The notes under the pieces are model-generated. The model did not search any database. It had not been told where the DNA came from and saw nothing but the letters and a program-made list of their open reading frames with translations. Of a DNA stretch of 64,000 bases, positions 1 to 13,100 are shown in pieces. Both the position numbers and the translations under genes were made by a program. The DNA is from Lagopus muta (taxonomy: Eukaryota > Chordata > Aves > Galliformes > Phasianidae), in assembly GCF_023343835.1 (NCBI RefSeq), contig NC_064444.1:9973219-10037218 (forward strand), read 5' to 3'. Numbering within the stretch: the first letter of the stretch is position 1; each line of letters starts with the position of its first letter.

Positions 1-395
1 TTGCAGTACTTTGAAACAGCAGATACTCTGCTGCTTCTTGAGCATTAGTGCTTGTTAAGTCCTGTATCATTTTAATAGACTTAAGTGGTATTTTAGGTAA
101 ATACAAATCTGTTTTGTTTGAATGGTTGGTAAATCTTGCCTCATGGCTTCGCCTCTGGGATGACCTCATACTCTGAGTTCAGGCATCCGAATGCTGTGAC
201 CTGAGATGGTTGAAAACCACTGAGATGAGGACAGAACATAAGGACTGGATGCAGTGTGAACAAAACTGGTTGAGTGTCTGATAACTCAGTGTAGCTTTGT
301 ATAGATAACTCCTGGCTTGCGTTTTGTGAACGTTTTGTTGTAAAGTGTTTTGAAATGTTGATCCAGAGCGAGAATTTTCATTTTCACATCATTTC
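1..395. other. Non-coding, presumed ANKRD27 intron 1
   Basis: AT-rich unique-looking sequence; no gene, promoter or repeat recognised before the CR1 element. Confidence 0.5.
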
Positions 396-830
396 CACAA
401 AGATGATCATGGGGCTGGAGCACCTCCCCTACAAAGACAGGCTGAAGGAGCTGGGCTTGTTTGGCCTGGAGAAAAGAAGGCTGTGGGGTGACCTTTCAGT
501 ATCTAAAGGGAGCCTATCAACAAGAGGGGAATCAACTCTTTGAAAGGGTAGATAACAGCAGCACAAGGGGAAATGGTTTTAAGTTGAGGGAGGGAAGATT
601 TAGGTTGAATGTCAAGTGGAAGTTCCTTACTGAGAGAGTGGTGAGGTGCTGGAACAGGCTGCCCAGAGAGGTTGTGGATGCCTCGTCCCTGGAGGTGTTC
701 AAGGCCAGATTGCATGGGGCCCTGGGCAACCTGGTCTAGTATTGAATGTGGAGCTTGGTGGCCCTGCGTATGGCAGGGGGTTGGAGATTCACTGATCCTT
801 GAGGTCCTTTCCAACCCAGGCCATTCTGTG
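396..830 (+). mobile_element. CR1 LINE, 3' end (5'-truncated, F-like)
   Basis: The sequence begins GGGGCTGGAGCACCTCCCC, typical of the avian CR1 3' region. About 545-739 encodes the CR1 ORF2 C-terminus (RVVRCWNRLPREVVDASSLE then VFKARLHGALGNLV). The 3' UTR ends TCCAACCCAGGCCATTCTGTGA. The frame is broken near 490-500 by a small deletion, so it is a dead copy. It lies in the sense orientation relative to ANKRD27. Confidence 0.93.
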
Positions 831-2842
831 ACTTCTATCGTGGAGGATCATTGGTCTGATAAGTTTATTGTGGACTTGTTGTTGCATGGCTTTCAGTTAC
901 CTTGGGCCAATGTATGATGCCCAATGTGGTATTAAAGGCCAGCAGTGCTTATAATTGTTTGCTGTTCTAGTTGGAAGGACTTCTCCTGTGCAAGTGCTCC
1001 CGCCTTCCTTCCTCTCTGCTCCTCAAAAGGGATATCTAATGTAATTCAGCAGTGCTTCCCATAACTAGATAATCTAGTAATGGGCGGATGTTTAAGCTCT
1101 TAGCATCAATGAGACAAAGCTAGTCTTGGCCTGCAGCAACTTGGTTTTTCCTACTGAGATATGCAGAAAGCAGATGTGGTCTGCTATGAACATGAGTGGT
1201 CTGTGACTCTATAATCGGGACACAGTGTTTATGCATCCATTTTAGTGTTTGAGCCCAATGCATAAACTAAGGATTCTACCACTGCTTTGTCTCTGTGAGT
1301 GAAGGATCACCATAATTGGCTTAAGAAAACAACTTTTATCCTTGTACTTCAGCACCTTAGTTTTGGTGTGTTTTTGTGTGGTCAGTCCGCTGTGAATTCA
1401 TATGCTGATACCTCTGCAAGACTGCAGAGGTGACCTTATGTAAATGCATTGAGCAGATGGTGAGGACTTTGTCCATTCTGTTAATGTTTGATCTCTTTAA
1501 TCTTTTCTACTGATCAGCCTTTTCTGCTCTCTTCCTTCACTGTTTGCTTGTAACTTGCTCAGGATTCCCAATTTGAGATTTGAGTGCAGTCTTAGTAATG
1601 GTAAGCTAGAGAACAAACGCAGGTGAGGAATTTGCAGCTACTCAGTATATTTTTAAATCTGCAAGGGTTGGGAATCCATACTCTCTTGGGTTGTTTGGAA
1701 TGCAGCTTGTTGTAAGTACCTGGCTAATGCCAAGAGCACTGATCTCTGAAGTCAGGGGAGGTGACTGGGTGAGAACAGACAGCATCCTGTTCATAGAGTG
1801 CTGATCAGGTGGCTGGTGGGGGTCAGGCCTCAAGTCTGGGGGAAATGTGAATGTTTTAGCATCAAACTATAATATGAATGCACTTAAATTAGAAAGGTTG
1901 AATGTTCTTTTTAAGAATGAGCTCTGGTTTGGAGTTTTTTGGGGGGCTCATAATGGAAAGCAGTGTGAGGGATGAGCAGAACACACTTACATGGCACTGC
2001 CTGCTCCTGTCAGGCATTGTGCAATGCCTTAGGGCACAGCATGATGCTGAGAGAAGTGATGAGAGACAGCTGTCTGACCCTAAATAGAGAAGTGGGATCT
2101 GTGTGGAGAGGGATGTGCAGAGATGCCCCCCACCCCCCAAAAACCCAAACAAAAAACCAAACACTGCACACAAAGATCTGAGCTCTGTACCCTTCACTTG
2201 AAGGAATGTGACTGCAGGGGAGATGCTGTTGAAAAAGGAGCATCTTCCTGGAACGGCATTGACCTCTCCTTCCCAGAACCTGCTGCATCACTGTCAGACT
2301 CTCATTCTGGGATGATATAACTTAGTTTTCCCCTGGTTTCTAGGGAGCCTTGAGCTGACTGATGCAGATTCACTACTCAATACTCTGATAATTCAAAGGT
2401 GATGTTCTGATATACTCACTAAAATCACTGAAATCACTATAAGCTGCAGCTGAATGTAAAAGGTAGAAATAGTTTCCTCTTTATCTTTCCCTTGTGGTGA
2501 GCAGGGAACTGGAACATGTCTCGGAGCCATAGTTCATCAGATGCTCAGTGCTCATTCATTAGGAGTGAGAGTTTTTCTGTGTGCCCAGAAACAGGAGGTT
2601 TTTGCTTCATGATGAAAATGTCGATTTGAGGTCTCCAGTTCAAACTGGGACTTTTAGCCTCAAGTGGTGTAAATACGAGGAGTAATACTGCAGATAAAAC
2701 TGTAGTTACTGTAGGTAACTAGTTGTATTTGGACTGAACCTACTTAAGTCCCACTGTTAAATTTGTGTTTGCAGGGTACTTTAAGATATGCTCAGATCCA
2801 GTATACTGCTAAAAGCGGTGCTCTGATAATATTTTTTCTTTT

Positions 2843-2893
2843 GGGGGGGGGGAAGAGGGGAGAGGAGGAGGAGGAGGTGGTGGTGAAGGGGGA
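2843..2893 (+). repeat. Purine/G-rich tract with GGA repeats
   Basis: A run of ten G is followed by GAAGAGGGGAGAGGAGGAGG and TGGTGGTGAAG. Several G runs within 50 bases could form a G-quadruplex on the plus strand. It lies in presumed ANKRD27 intron 1. Confidence 0.9.
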
Positions 2894-5800
2894 TCCCACT
2901 GTGTTTGAAAAGTCATTTGGAACTGGGGAACAATTGTTTCATCCAGATTTTTCTGCACTACAGTTCACTGGTGTGATAAATACACTTACAAATTTGACCA
3001 GAAATGTCTCAGTATAATGTTTAGCTGTTCTGAGATGAACAACTTGTAGGTGAGTAGTAAGGTATTGCTTGGTCTGACTTCTGTCATCCTTTTGAGCTTT
3101 TCAGCAAGTGATATTCTAGTTACTGGTTTACTAAGCTGGAGTTGTTAATGTTGTACAAGAGTCTGCAAGTGGAGATGAAATTGATGTCAGTGTGTGAAAT
3201 GAACGAGTCAGTCTTGTGCTCTTCACCATGGAATATGAAGTATTTCTATACAGAATCCGTTGTGCTATTGTGAAAGGCTATCTGTAGTACATCTCATTAG
3301 GTCTTCAATATTAAAATGGGGTATTCAGGTGGTATACTTAACAACTGAATAAAAATTTTTAGAATGGGGACACAATGTAGCTGTCAAGTAAAAGCTGTGG
3401 CATCTATTTTAATGACCATTTCAAAATGTTCCTTAAAAAGAGCTGGAAATGAATAGGACTGTGAAAAGCACCTGATTTCAGTATCTCTAAAGGAAAATCT
3501 TATGACAGAAACTTTCATAGCTAAATCCTGCTTATTGCTTTCAGTACCAAAGGTCATAGAACTTGGTTTCCACTCCTTTGGAAAAAACTGACATGCTTGG
3601 ATTCTATTGCATGGCTTTTCACTTCAGCTGTTCCTGGTGCAAGATGTGTCATTAGAACTATCACTCTGTTCTTAATCTACAAAGGACTTGGCTGTTCTAA
3701 GGGTATGATTATGTTGGTGGGGTTATTTTTTGTACAGGGTAACAAAATGCTTATTGGATTCTCTGATGAGCTGGCTTCTGTTCTTCCAGCAATCAGAGCT
3801 ATTTCTGCGTTTACAGGCGTGAAGCTAAGTAATTCCATTTTAACATTTTGAAAGTAGTACTTATGTGTTGCTTTACAGCTTAGCATAATGGAATTTAATA
3901 AACTCAGTGAATGTGGCTTATGAAAATTTTTAATGGGCTTTCAGTTATATGTTACCAGCACTGTTCAATACTTACGTGACACTGTGCTTTTTGCTGCTTG
4001 TGTAATGTTAGTAAATCTAAAGCTGTCTGAGGTGCAACTAGAGGAATAACTCCACCACCTGCCCCTTTAGTTCCATTAGATTAAAGTTGGATGTTGTGTT
4101 CTGCCAACAAATTCTCAATGGAATATTCTAATGCATTCTTAGAATTACTGCAGTGCATTAGCTGTTATGTTCAGATGCACTTAACTTTTGAGATGGAAAG
4201 AAATCGACTTGTCTCAAAAATGCTTGAGACAAAATTTGGGGGATCTTTAATGTATTCTTCAGTTTTCTTAGACTTGATTTGTAGAAGCGTAGTGTGAAGG
4301 ACTTGGCTTTGTTGTAGTTACTAATACTACATGGCCAAAACATCCCCATTTGTCTGGGCAAATGTAGTTGATTAACTGCTTCAGTTAATTTAATGAACAT
4401 TTCATTCTTTCTTTTGCATGCCCACACAATAATCAGATATGGTAGCCATCCACTAATGGAGCAGTGTGCAGATGCAGGGCTAAGAGAAAGGTGTTGAGAA
4501 AAGAGAAGGAAATTGAGAATCCATTCTCAAAACAGTACTCATTTGACTACTGGTTGCTACTTCCTGCTGTGCAGGGACTTGGTTGCAGCTTTATGTGCCC
4601 AGCTAGCAGATTAGAGTCTTCAGCCTGCTTCTGCTCAAGGTGAGTGGCAAACTCTTCCATGAACTAAAAGTCAAAGCTTCCTTATTAGGGTTTTAGCATG
4701 TTGACAGCCATCTTAGTTGTACTGCAGTAGCTGAAATGCTAGAATTAATGCAGATTCTTGTCACTTTTTTTGAACTTAAGAAGTATGAATTACTGCTGCA
4801 GTCAGTAGTTCTGTAGTAAACAGAATGCCTGGCTCTGTGTGGTAATGCGTGAACCAGATCTGTAGGTTGTTGTTTCAAACTTAGTGGGTTAATCTGTTAA
4901 CTGAAACAGTTCTTATAGTACCCTGATTTTTTTTTAATTACGTGAAGCCGATGACTTAAGAGCTGCATCAGTCAAACAGCAAATTTCATAAGCTAAGGTT
5001 TTCTAGGGGGCTTTTCCCCTCCAATACATCCCTTCTATCTGTTTTGCTAGGGTATTAAATATTGTTAATTTCCTGTAGGCAGAGCTTCTCACTTCTTTGA
5101 GATGCAGGTTTCTGGAGAAAGGAGGTCTGTGGAATGTGTTCTTCCTTCTCTTTTCTACTATGGGAAAAAATTCTTTGGACTTAGATTCATTAAGCTGAAA
5201 AAGGGATAATATAGCAATTAGAAACACAAGTGCACTGCATTTTTGTCTCTGCAGTCTGATGCTTAGTTGCCTTCTTGTGTCAATGTGCTCTTGGCTCATC
5301 TCACCACTGCCCAGCACCTGGCATCCTAATACTTTCTTACATGCTGTGTGGAGAGTCACAGCATTCTCATCTATCAGTTGACTGGATAGTGAACGTGGAT
5401 TCACAAACGAAAAGGCAGGTGAAGATGCTTTGGTGGGCCATCTACTTCAGTAGAAGCTTGTTTTGGAAACTGTCCTGAGAGATAGTATCATCTAGTGAGG
5501 CTAGAAGGCTGGATCTGTATCACTTCTAGTAGAGGTTTGTCTAACAGGTTCTTAAAGATTTACAATATTGGAGACTTGATAGCTTTGACAAGTGATCTAA
5601 AACATGTGGTTATCTTCCTTTTTTTTTTTAAAGTTGTTCCTGATCTGTAACCTGACTCTCTTTACCTAAGCTGAGGCCTATTTCTTCTAGAGATGTGGAA
5701 CAAAATGCCCTTGCTGAGACTTTGGTACATCTGGGGGATTTTCTTACTTATCTCATGCAGTTTCTTTACCTTAACTAGTATCACTGCACTGCACTGTGTC

Positions 5801-6661
5801 CTACATCCTCCTTTTCTGCCTTTCTCACTTAAGATTCTTCAGTCAATTTCATCTTCCCTGAAGAGTAGCCCCCAAAAAGGAATAAGGGGCTCCAAAATAA
5901 GCTTTGCTGTGGCTGATGATTTTGCTTGCTGCATGTGCTCATACAGCCCTCTATGATATTTGTCTTCTATCTAATAAGTTGATGTTGAAACATGTTTGAA
6001 CTGTGAGCTCTAAGTCATTTAAGATCTTACTGGAATTAATGCTTAGCTGGCTGTTCATAGGCAGTTAATAGGTAATTAGTCCTGCTTGGTAAGTCCTGTC
6101 TTAGTGCTGGCACAGCCAAATTGATGTCCTTTCATAATAGATATTATTTTTTTGTCCTTTTGGAAAGTGGATGAACCGTTTTATCTGGAGCTTCATGAGA
6201 AAAAACTGCTGGAGACAGTTACCTGCCACTGCCTTAGTTGTCTTGAGTGATTCATGCAGAGGCAATCCAGGCTGCAAGAAACTGCTGATAACTTTATAGT
6301 GGGAATGGCTTTCAGGCTTAATTGATTGTGTTTGTGTTGAGTTCTCCTTATGCCTAATTATAAGGAAGGACCAGATAATACATAGATCAGGTAACAGACA
6401 ATAGATCAGTTAACAGCATAGCTGAAACTAAAGGACTGTTTAAAAATCTCTGCAAATTGGAAATGTATTTTCCCATCCTTTTATACTGTAACATAGCGGT
6501 TTCATGTCTCTTTGCCAGTCTGTGGAGAAGGATGTGTTTGTGGCACCAGTACAGCACTACTGTAGCTCAGTATTTCAAGTACTACATGATAAGCATCAGA
6601 AGCTCACACTGAGCAAGTGATGTGCTGAGTAAAAGTTAGGATACTAACCTCCATATTCTAA

Positions 6662-6715
6662 ACTAGACCAGGCTGCCCAGAGCCCCATCCCGACATGGGC
6701 ATTTCCAACGTGGAA
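6662..6715 (-). mobile_element. Small CR1 fragment, reverse orientation
   Basis: The reverse complement of 6662-6690 reads GGATGGGGCTCTGGGCAGCC then TGGTCTAGT, the conserved stretch just before the CR1 3' UTR. Beyond 6690 the match is strongly diverged. It is an old, short remnant. Confidence 0.6.
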
Positions 6716-7778
6716 ATGCTAATTGTGTAAGGATGGCTTGGTTCAAATTGAACTTCTGCTGCTCTTCTTACCTTTTCCTGGTACATATAGATGAAATTGC
6801 AGGAGGAATAATGTGACTTACGTTTCTAGTTTCCTTGAGGAATCTGGATGAGGGGAAAAGATATGACAGTCTACTTGATTAAGCCCTTGTAAACTTATTA
6901 ACCTTTGTTCTTCTGAATGAAACAATGCTGAAGTTAGTCTAGAAGGGTCCTATTAGGGTTTTTCATGTCCTTGTGTCTAGAGATTTAGAAGTACAGAGGC
7001 CTTTTAAACTGAGAGTTTAGTGTCTCTGGAAATCCTCTTTTCCCTGTGACGCACCTTGTGATAACTCTCCACTGTCTAGCAGTTGGATTTCTGTCTCTGG
7101 TAGCTTTTCTGCTTGCTTTTTTCCAGATGTTGTCAGTCTGACTTCAGATGATTGACACCTTTTTAATGGAAGTAGAGGTTACCACAAATATTGGATTTCA
7201 TTGGTGTCTTTTTAATTACGACTTGGTTATACATACCTGCTTCTTGTACCTTTCCTGAAACTTTCCCTGGAAAGTCGGGGATTACATTACACAAGGATTC
7301 CTGTTACATTGTCTGAGTGTCTCACTGATGTGTACATCAGTAATTGTCACTTAGCTAAGCTTACTGTGAAAGCATCAATGTCCTGAAGCGTTGTAGAATC
7401 TGCTGTGAAGAAGCTTTTAATTCCAATCTTCTGTTTTGTGTTAGACCTTAGCTTGTCTATCAGAGTGGTTATAATGTAGATCTTAATATCCATCTTCTTC
7501 CATTATTTTTTTCCCCAGCAGATCATGCACTTAAAGGGCAAAGGAGACCTTATGAGGGTACATGTGTAACAGGAAATGTGTTGTTTTGTTTGCACATAGT
7601 TCTTTCTGAGTAACTTTTGTGTGACTACACTTAATTTCTAGTTAATTAAGCATGACATTGACAGTTCACATCCAATATCTGAAGCTACTTCTTTCTTTTT
7701 GCCCCTTTGGTATTTTGCAATATTGTACATTCACAGATACATGTACTATGCTTTAACCATTCTCCATATGTTTTCTAG

Positions 7779-7807
7779 AAAATCTCCTTTGAGTATCTGA
7801 AGTCCAT
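7779..7807 (+). other. ANKRD27: ANKRD27 5' UTR part of first coding exon
   Basis: An acceptor (TTTTCTAG, ending at 7778) lies 29 bases before the ATG at 7808. The transcript therefore probably enters this exon from an upstream non-coding exon, as in mammalian ANKRD27. The ATG context is modest (T at -3, G at +4). A second in-frame ATG follows two codons later at 7814. No CpG island or promoter is visible anywhere in 1-7807, so the true promoter is probably outside the window. Confidence 0.7.
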
Positions 7808-10127
7808 ATGGCTATGTATGATGAAGACCTTTTGAAAAATCCCTTTTATTTGGCCATTCAGAAGCGACGTCCTGATCTCTGCAGCAAAGTTGCAGAACTC
7901 CATGGTATTGTAAGTATAAATAAGTGTATTCTAAAATAACTTATTAAATAGCAGCAAATTTTTATTTAAATTCCAGGCTTCCTAAGACTCATGAAGATCA
8001 GTACAAGCCTGCAAAATGTTTTGTCTGCAAACATGGATCTCTTGGTAACTGCACAGTAGTAACAGATGGAAGTGATAACTTCTAACCTTCACAGGAAACT
8101 TACTTTCTTTGATACCAACTAGTTGTATATTCTTGCACTTGTGATTTAAATTAGGATTGGCTTCTTGAAATTCCTGGTGGACAATCACTTATTTTTGACA
8201 ATTTTATATAGCAAATCAAAGACATTAAAATGAGTTAGAACAAAAAGCTGCAATTCTTTAAAACTTCCAGTTTGAGTATCTTGCTGTAAGTGTTGATATA
8301 AAATTAAGTGTGTGGAGATTCCATTAAACTCAGCTTATTTCTATTGGATTATAAAATTAAGGTTTAATTGGACAGGGTTCTTTCTATTACTTATTACTTA
8401 TGATAGTGATATTAGTGAACAGATTTTAGCATTTCTGTATTCTAACGCCAAATATCATTGGCATCCTTACCTTAATCTTATCCTTAATTCTTTGCATTAA
8501 CTGTACTGCACGCTTGCATGAACTTGCTGGCTTCTAGTATGTATTGATATTTCTGTGATCTTATGTGGGATTAAAAGCGTATCTTTTAAGAAATATCTGT
8601 ATATATTCAAGTTTAGTAAATATCTGTACAGTCTCAGAGGATTATTGGAGAATCAATGAGCAGTTGAATGCTGCTTGTGAAGGCAAGAATCTGTCAAATA
8701 TTTCCAGAACTCAGGAATATTTAAAGTTTTCTTTCTGTTCTTAAGTCTGATCTTTTGTACTGGTGGTTCTGGAGCTGTTAAAGGAACAACTCTACATTTC
8801 CAGGATAAAAGTATTCATATTGAGTTGTACTGCTGCTTCTGGAGAAGGAGGGATGTCATTTTAAGAGCAGAAGCAATTTGAAGATGCTATTTCTTGACCA
8901 TGAAATGTATTTTCAGTGTGTGTAGAGTTCCTGGTATTGAATGAGATCTCACACTTTGTTCATAATTTTTCCTCATTGAATAGTGATTTACTGTAACTTG
9001 AAAGTGCTCATCCACTGCTTTACTCTGAATGACTGAACTTGCTTTGAGAAAATATAGTCTGAATGGAGGATAACTTAATTAAAAGAAGAAACTCAAAATT
9101 CCTTTTGGATTAACAGTGGAAGTTTGAGCTTCTTGACATCAGAACAAATTGAAAATTAGATTAGCATTGTGTAAACAGATATTAAAATGAGTCTTGCTTA
9201 CTAGTCAAGAATTTGTCTTTATCTGCCAATCTATTTTAGTGTGAAAGGCAAAAGCAATCAGAATTTAACTGGTGATTTATTGTATTTATCTCCAAATTGT
9301 GATCTAACTCTATTTTAGGTATTAGTTCCATGCAAAGGAAGCCTTTCAAGCAACTGTCTTTCCAACTGCCAGTTTGAATCTTATGTACTGAAGCCACTAG
9401 AAGAAAATTTTCAGACCTTAAATGGAAAGGTATTTCCGTTTTGGTATCTTGGGGACACTGGTAAATGACTCCTGCAGTCGGTAACCAGCTGAACTAAGGG
9501 TGGTTACAGGAGCAAGCAGAGAGTTAGCACTAACTGCCAAAATAAGTGTCACTCATTTAAGACTCTGTTCTCCAGGATATGTTGCTTTCTAGTGAAAACT
9601 GTTTGGTATAGGCTCGAATGGTTGTCCTATTTAGATGCCTCTGACTCCGATTTTCAGTTTACTAGTTCAGTGAAGTAACTGCCAAGCTTATCTGTGTTTT
9701 TTAGTTATGGAATTTCTGACTGTGTAAATGGGTTCTCTGCATTTTTTGCTGTTAGGAATCTTGTTGCCTGGTGTAAGGGCCATTTTCACTTAACTGCATC
9801 TTTAGATTTCATGCTGCCTGTATTGTATGCAGATGCAAGTTCATCAAGGGTTAAGACAATTAAGATAATACTAAGTAGTATCTGAGGCCTGATTTAGTAA
9901 CTAATGCAAAGCCATTATAACCAATGCTAATGCTGCATAGGTTTAAGATGAATTTTTTTCTTTTCTGCTTGCCATTTTTGCAGTACATTCTGAGATTTTG
10001 CAGCTATTTGCAGGCAGTCATTGAGGTATTCCTACTGTAGGTGTTCACACAGGAATTCTTTAGGAGATAAAGCTGAGCATGAGAAATATATCCAGGTTGG
10101 ATGATGTCTTACTAAGCAGAACTCTAG

Positions 10128-10167
<40 letters not shown>

Positions 10168-13100
10168 TAATATATATATAAAAAATATAAATATATTTTT
10201 TATTAAATATATATATATATAAATATATAATATATATAAAATATATATATATATATATTTTTTTTAATTCCCTTTTGCTAAAAGTGCTTGAAAGCTTGCA
10301 AATAGTTACTTGGTTTCAGATATTCTCCAAAGCTTCTTTAGTAGGGGGCTTGTAAGGAAAGTGAGTACAAGCAAGATTCAGCTAGCTGTTGTAAACTGCA
10401 GGAATCCCTGTTTCAGCCTACACAGCATTAGAATATGAAAAATATGGAGTCTGTGATTTTTCCATATTGCAAGATTCTCTTTTTTCCCTGGAGATGTAAC
10501 TATGCAGTGCAGAAGTCAGGGTAATTGTGTTTTTTTGGAAATTTTCCACTTTTTTTTTCCCCAGGAGATCTTCATACAAGCAAATCTTGTCATCTTAGGA
10601 ACTGGTTTTGACGATCATCTCTCAGTACCTGTTCTTTTTGAGGAAACATTTTACAATGAAAAAGAAGAGAGCTTTAGTATTTTGTGCATAGCTCATCCAC
10701 TGGAAAAAACAGAAAGCTCAAGTAGGTATTTCAGTGATAACAGTTGGCCTTGTTTGCACACAAGCAAATCATTATCTTTATTTAATGTGCTTTATTCATT
10801 CTGAAAAGTGCCGAGTTGACTGAAGCTCTCAGCATTTACTGATATGGTGGTGTGGATGTTAGTATGTTGCTGTAAAAGCATTAAGTTGGTGCCAGCCAAA
10901 CTTTATTTTTATAGGACTTGTGTCCCAGTCTCCATGGTAAAGAATTATGGAGTACTTGATACAGCTTGATTTTTTTATTTTTTTAAATTTTTTTTAGCAA
11001 AGTTCAGTGTCAGTGTTGGCTGTTTAAAGGTAGAATTTAATCTCTTTAATCACACCTGTCTTCAGATGCACCGTGGATGTACAAAATTGGATTGTGGTAG
11101 CTTCATAGTGCCTTCATTAGTGTTTAAAGGCTGTGTAGCATAGCTACATAGCAGCTCACTTGGAGGTAATCTGTCATATTTCATTTAATGTATTCTTTTT
11201 TTCCTAATATTGGAAAAGCCTCTTGATGAGGCTAGAATGCTCTTTCCAAGGCTGCTACTCAAGCTGTGAACGTAACAGAATTTCCTTATGAAATTTTGTA
11301 CCAAGTAAGTAACTGAAGCTACTTGACGTGTATGCTTTTTCTGAATTAAAAGCATCCCATCTTTTTAAACAAGTAAGAATGTAAACAAATGACAAAATGG
11401 TACTGGGCAAATGTGAAAATAGTACTGTGAGTAGTGTGGACATTATGCTGGAAATAAAATAGCTGAAATACATACAGACTCAAACTGTGACTATATGCAT
11501 AAAATCTATTCTTCAGCTTTTAGCTATTGTTAGTTATACAGCAGAAGCGAGGTGACTTTCAGAAGTGAGGTGACTTGTAATTTCTAAGTAATTTGAAATG
11601 AATAAGATCTGAGCCTGCTATTAGTTGCCTTTTGAGTGCAGATGAAGGCCTTGCCTAGAGGAATTTTCTTGGAAAAGCTATATATAAATATATGAATTTG
11701 AGACAAGGGATCAAACTGTATTATTTAGAAGAAAAGTGGATTTGGTTCAACATTTACTTGATGCGACTTTGCCCTCATTCAGAAGAAAGGGTGCCTATAA
11801 TAATAGGCTATTAAATAGACTATGTAGAAGTTCAGGATGTGGGTGTTTTATTTTTTACAGCTTGTTTAGAGCACACTGTCTTCCTGCACTCAGTGCTGTA
11901 ATATGCTTTTCTTAAATTTCATGCCTGTCTCACGCTCAAGTTATGAGCAGCAATAAATTACCCCAGAGGAAAGGAGCATGCAGAATCAGTTTTTAGCTAT
12001 TCCAAACAGATCCTTGACATAAAAGGCAAGAGATCTGGCTTTAAGTGTGGCTATTTAACTGCAATATCTTTTCATAATTGAAAGCAACACCTTCGTTTAG
12101 AAGCACGATAAGCTGAATTAATGTTTCATCATACACAAGTTGGCTTGATATCTGGAACAAGAAAGCGCTTTACTGTGCATGTGTATTCAATGTGTTAACT
12201 CTTGGGTTTCATTTTTAGGTGAATCTACAGCTTCATCAAATCTTTATTCTCTGAAAAATATTGAAGATGTCAGAGAATTCTTGGGAAGGCACTGTGAGAG
12301 ATTTGATAAATACATAGGATCTTTCTACCGAACATTTAAAGAGCACGAACGGAAAAGCCTCCGCCATTACATAGTCAGTATCTTGCTGCTTGCTGCTTAA
12401 TTTACTAAACATAATTCACTTCACTGCTTTGGGTATCTTTTCCTGTTAAGATGTTCTATGTCAGAATAGTCCAGGGAGGAAGGTAGGGAGGGAGAAAAGA
12501 ATTTGTAACTGTGAATGACTGCATCTTGACTGTTATGTAAATGCAGCTTTTAGCTAAAGATCTTACTTTGCTTTTGTTGATACTGTATGCTTCTAAGTCA
12601 GAGAAGCTCTCCTTTCTTTGCTCTTTTATGCTTTGTTGCTTCATATCATTAACGCAGATCTACTTTTTCTTTTCCCTTCTAGGATTCTGTCAGTGCACTT
12701 TATACCAAATGTCTCCAGCATCTTCTGAGAGATTCACACTTGGTAAACACATCACTAAATACATAGTATGTAGCTTTACTTAAGCAATAAATCATTTAAC
12801 TCTCTTGCTGTTTATGTGGCTGTTCCTTTTTTAGAAGATGCTTGCGAAGCAAGAAGAGCAGATGAATCTGATTAAACAAGCAGTTGAAGTAAGCATCTGA
12901 AATGAAGGAAGACAATTGGCAAGCAATTTTAGCTTTTCCTTTCCTTTCATGTCTAAGTTACTGTTTGCTTTTTTTTTCCAACAGATGTATGTCCACCATG
13001 CTATTTATGATCTAGTCTTTAAATATGTGGGGACTATTGAGGCAAGTGAGGTAAGTTTGTTTGATTGCTGAAGATCAATTACGTTAATCCAATGCACTTT

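Larger units (their letters stand above)
831..7778. other. Non-coding, presumed ANKRD27 intron 1
   Basis: About 7 kb of AT-rich sequence holds short open frames only (the longest is 133 codons, minus strand, 5003-5404, with no family resemblance). It contains a C/A-rich low-complexity patch at 2124-2162, the G-rich tract at 2843-2893 and a CR1 remnant at 6662. No CpG island, coding exon or RNA gene was recognised. A short non-coding 5' exon could lie here undetected. Confidence 0.6.
7910..12218 (+). other. ANKRD27 introns 1-3 (between coding exons 1-4)
   Basis: The introns are 7910-9318, 9430-10564 and 10722-12218. Apart from the TA microsatellite and the small duplication at 11542, I see nothing but AT-rich intronic sequence. 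Confidence 0.85.
7808..13050 (+). other. ANKRD27: ANKRD27 exons 1-7: N-terminal region, residues 1-235
   Basis: These exons encode residues 1-34, 35-71, 72-124, 124-175, 176-195, 196-213 and 214-235. In the family this N-terminal region precedes the VPS9 domain; it is largely helical near its end (exons 4-7) and contributes to membrane targeting. Conserved stretches visible are [10 protein letters not shown] (exon 2), [18 protein letters not shown] (exon 3), [11 protein letters not shown] (exon 4) and [12 protein letters not shown] (exon 6). Exon 3 ends in phase 1 before a GTAGGT donor at 10722; a second GT four bases downstream would break the frame and was not used. Confidence 0.93.

Noticed and set aside
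2055-2085. Possible C/D-box snoRNA (GTGATGA followed by CTGA)
   Set aside because: The two boxes are far too close together and there is no terminal stem.
5003-5404. 133-codon minus-strand open frame upstream of ANKRD27
   Set aside because: No domain, no conserved motif, no promoter nearby; treated as chance.
10722-10730. Alternative donor four bases downstream for ANKRD27 exon 3
   Set aside because: Using it would break the reading frame into exon 4, whereas GTAGGT at 10722 keeps phase 1 and the family alignment.
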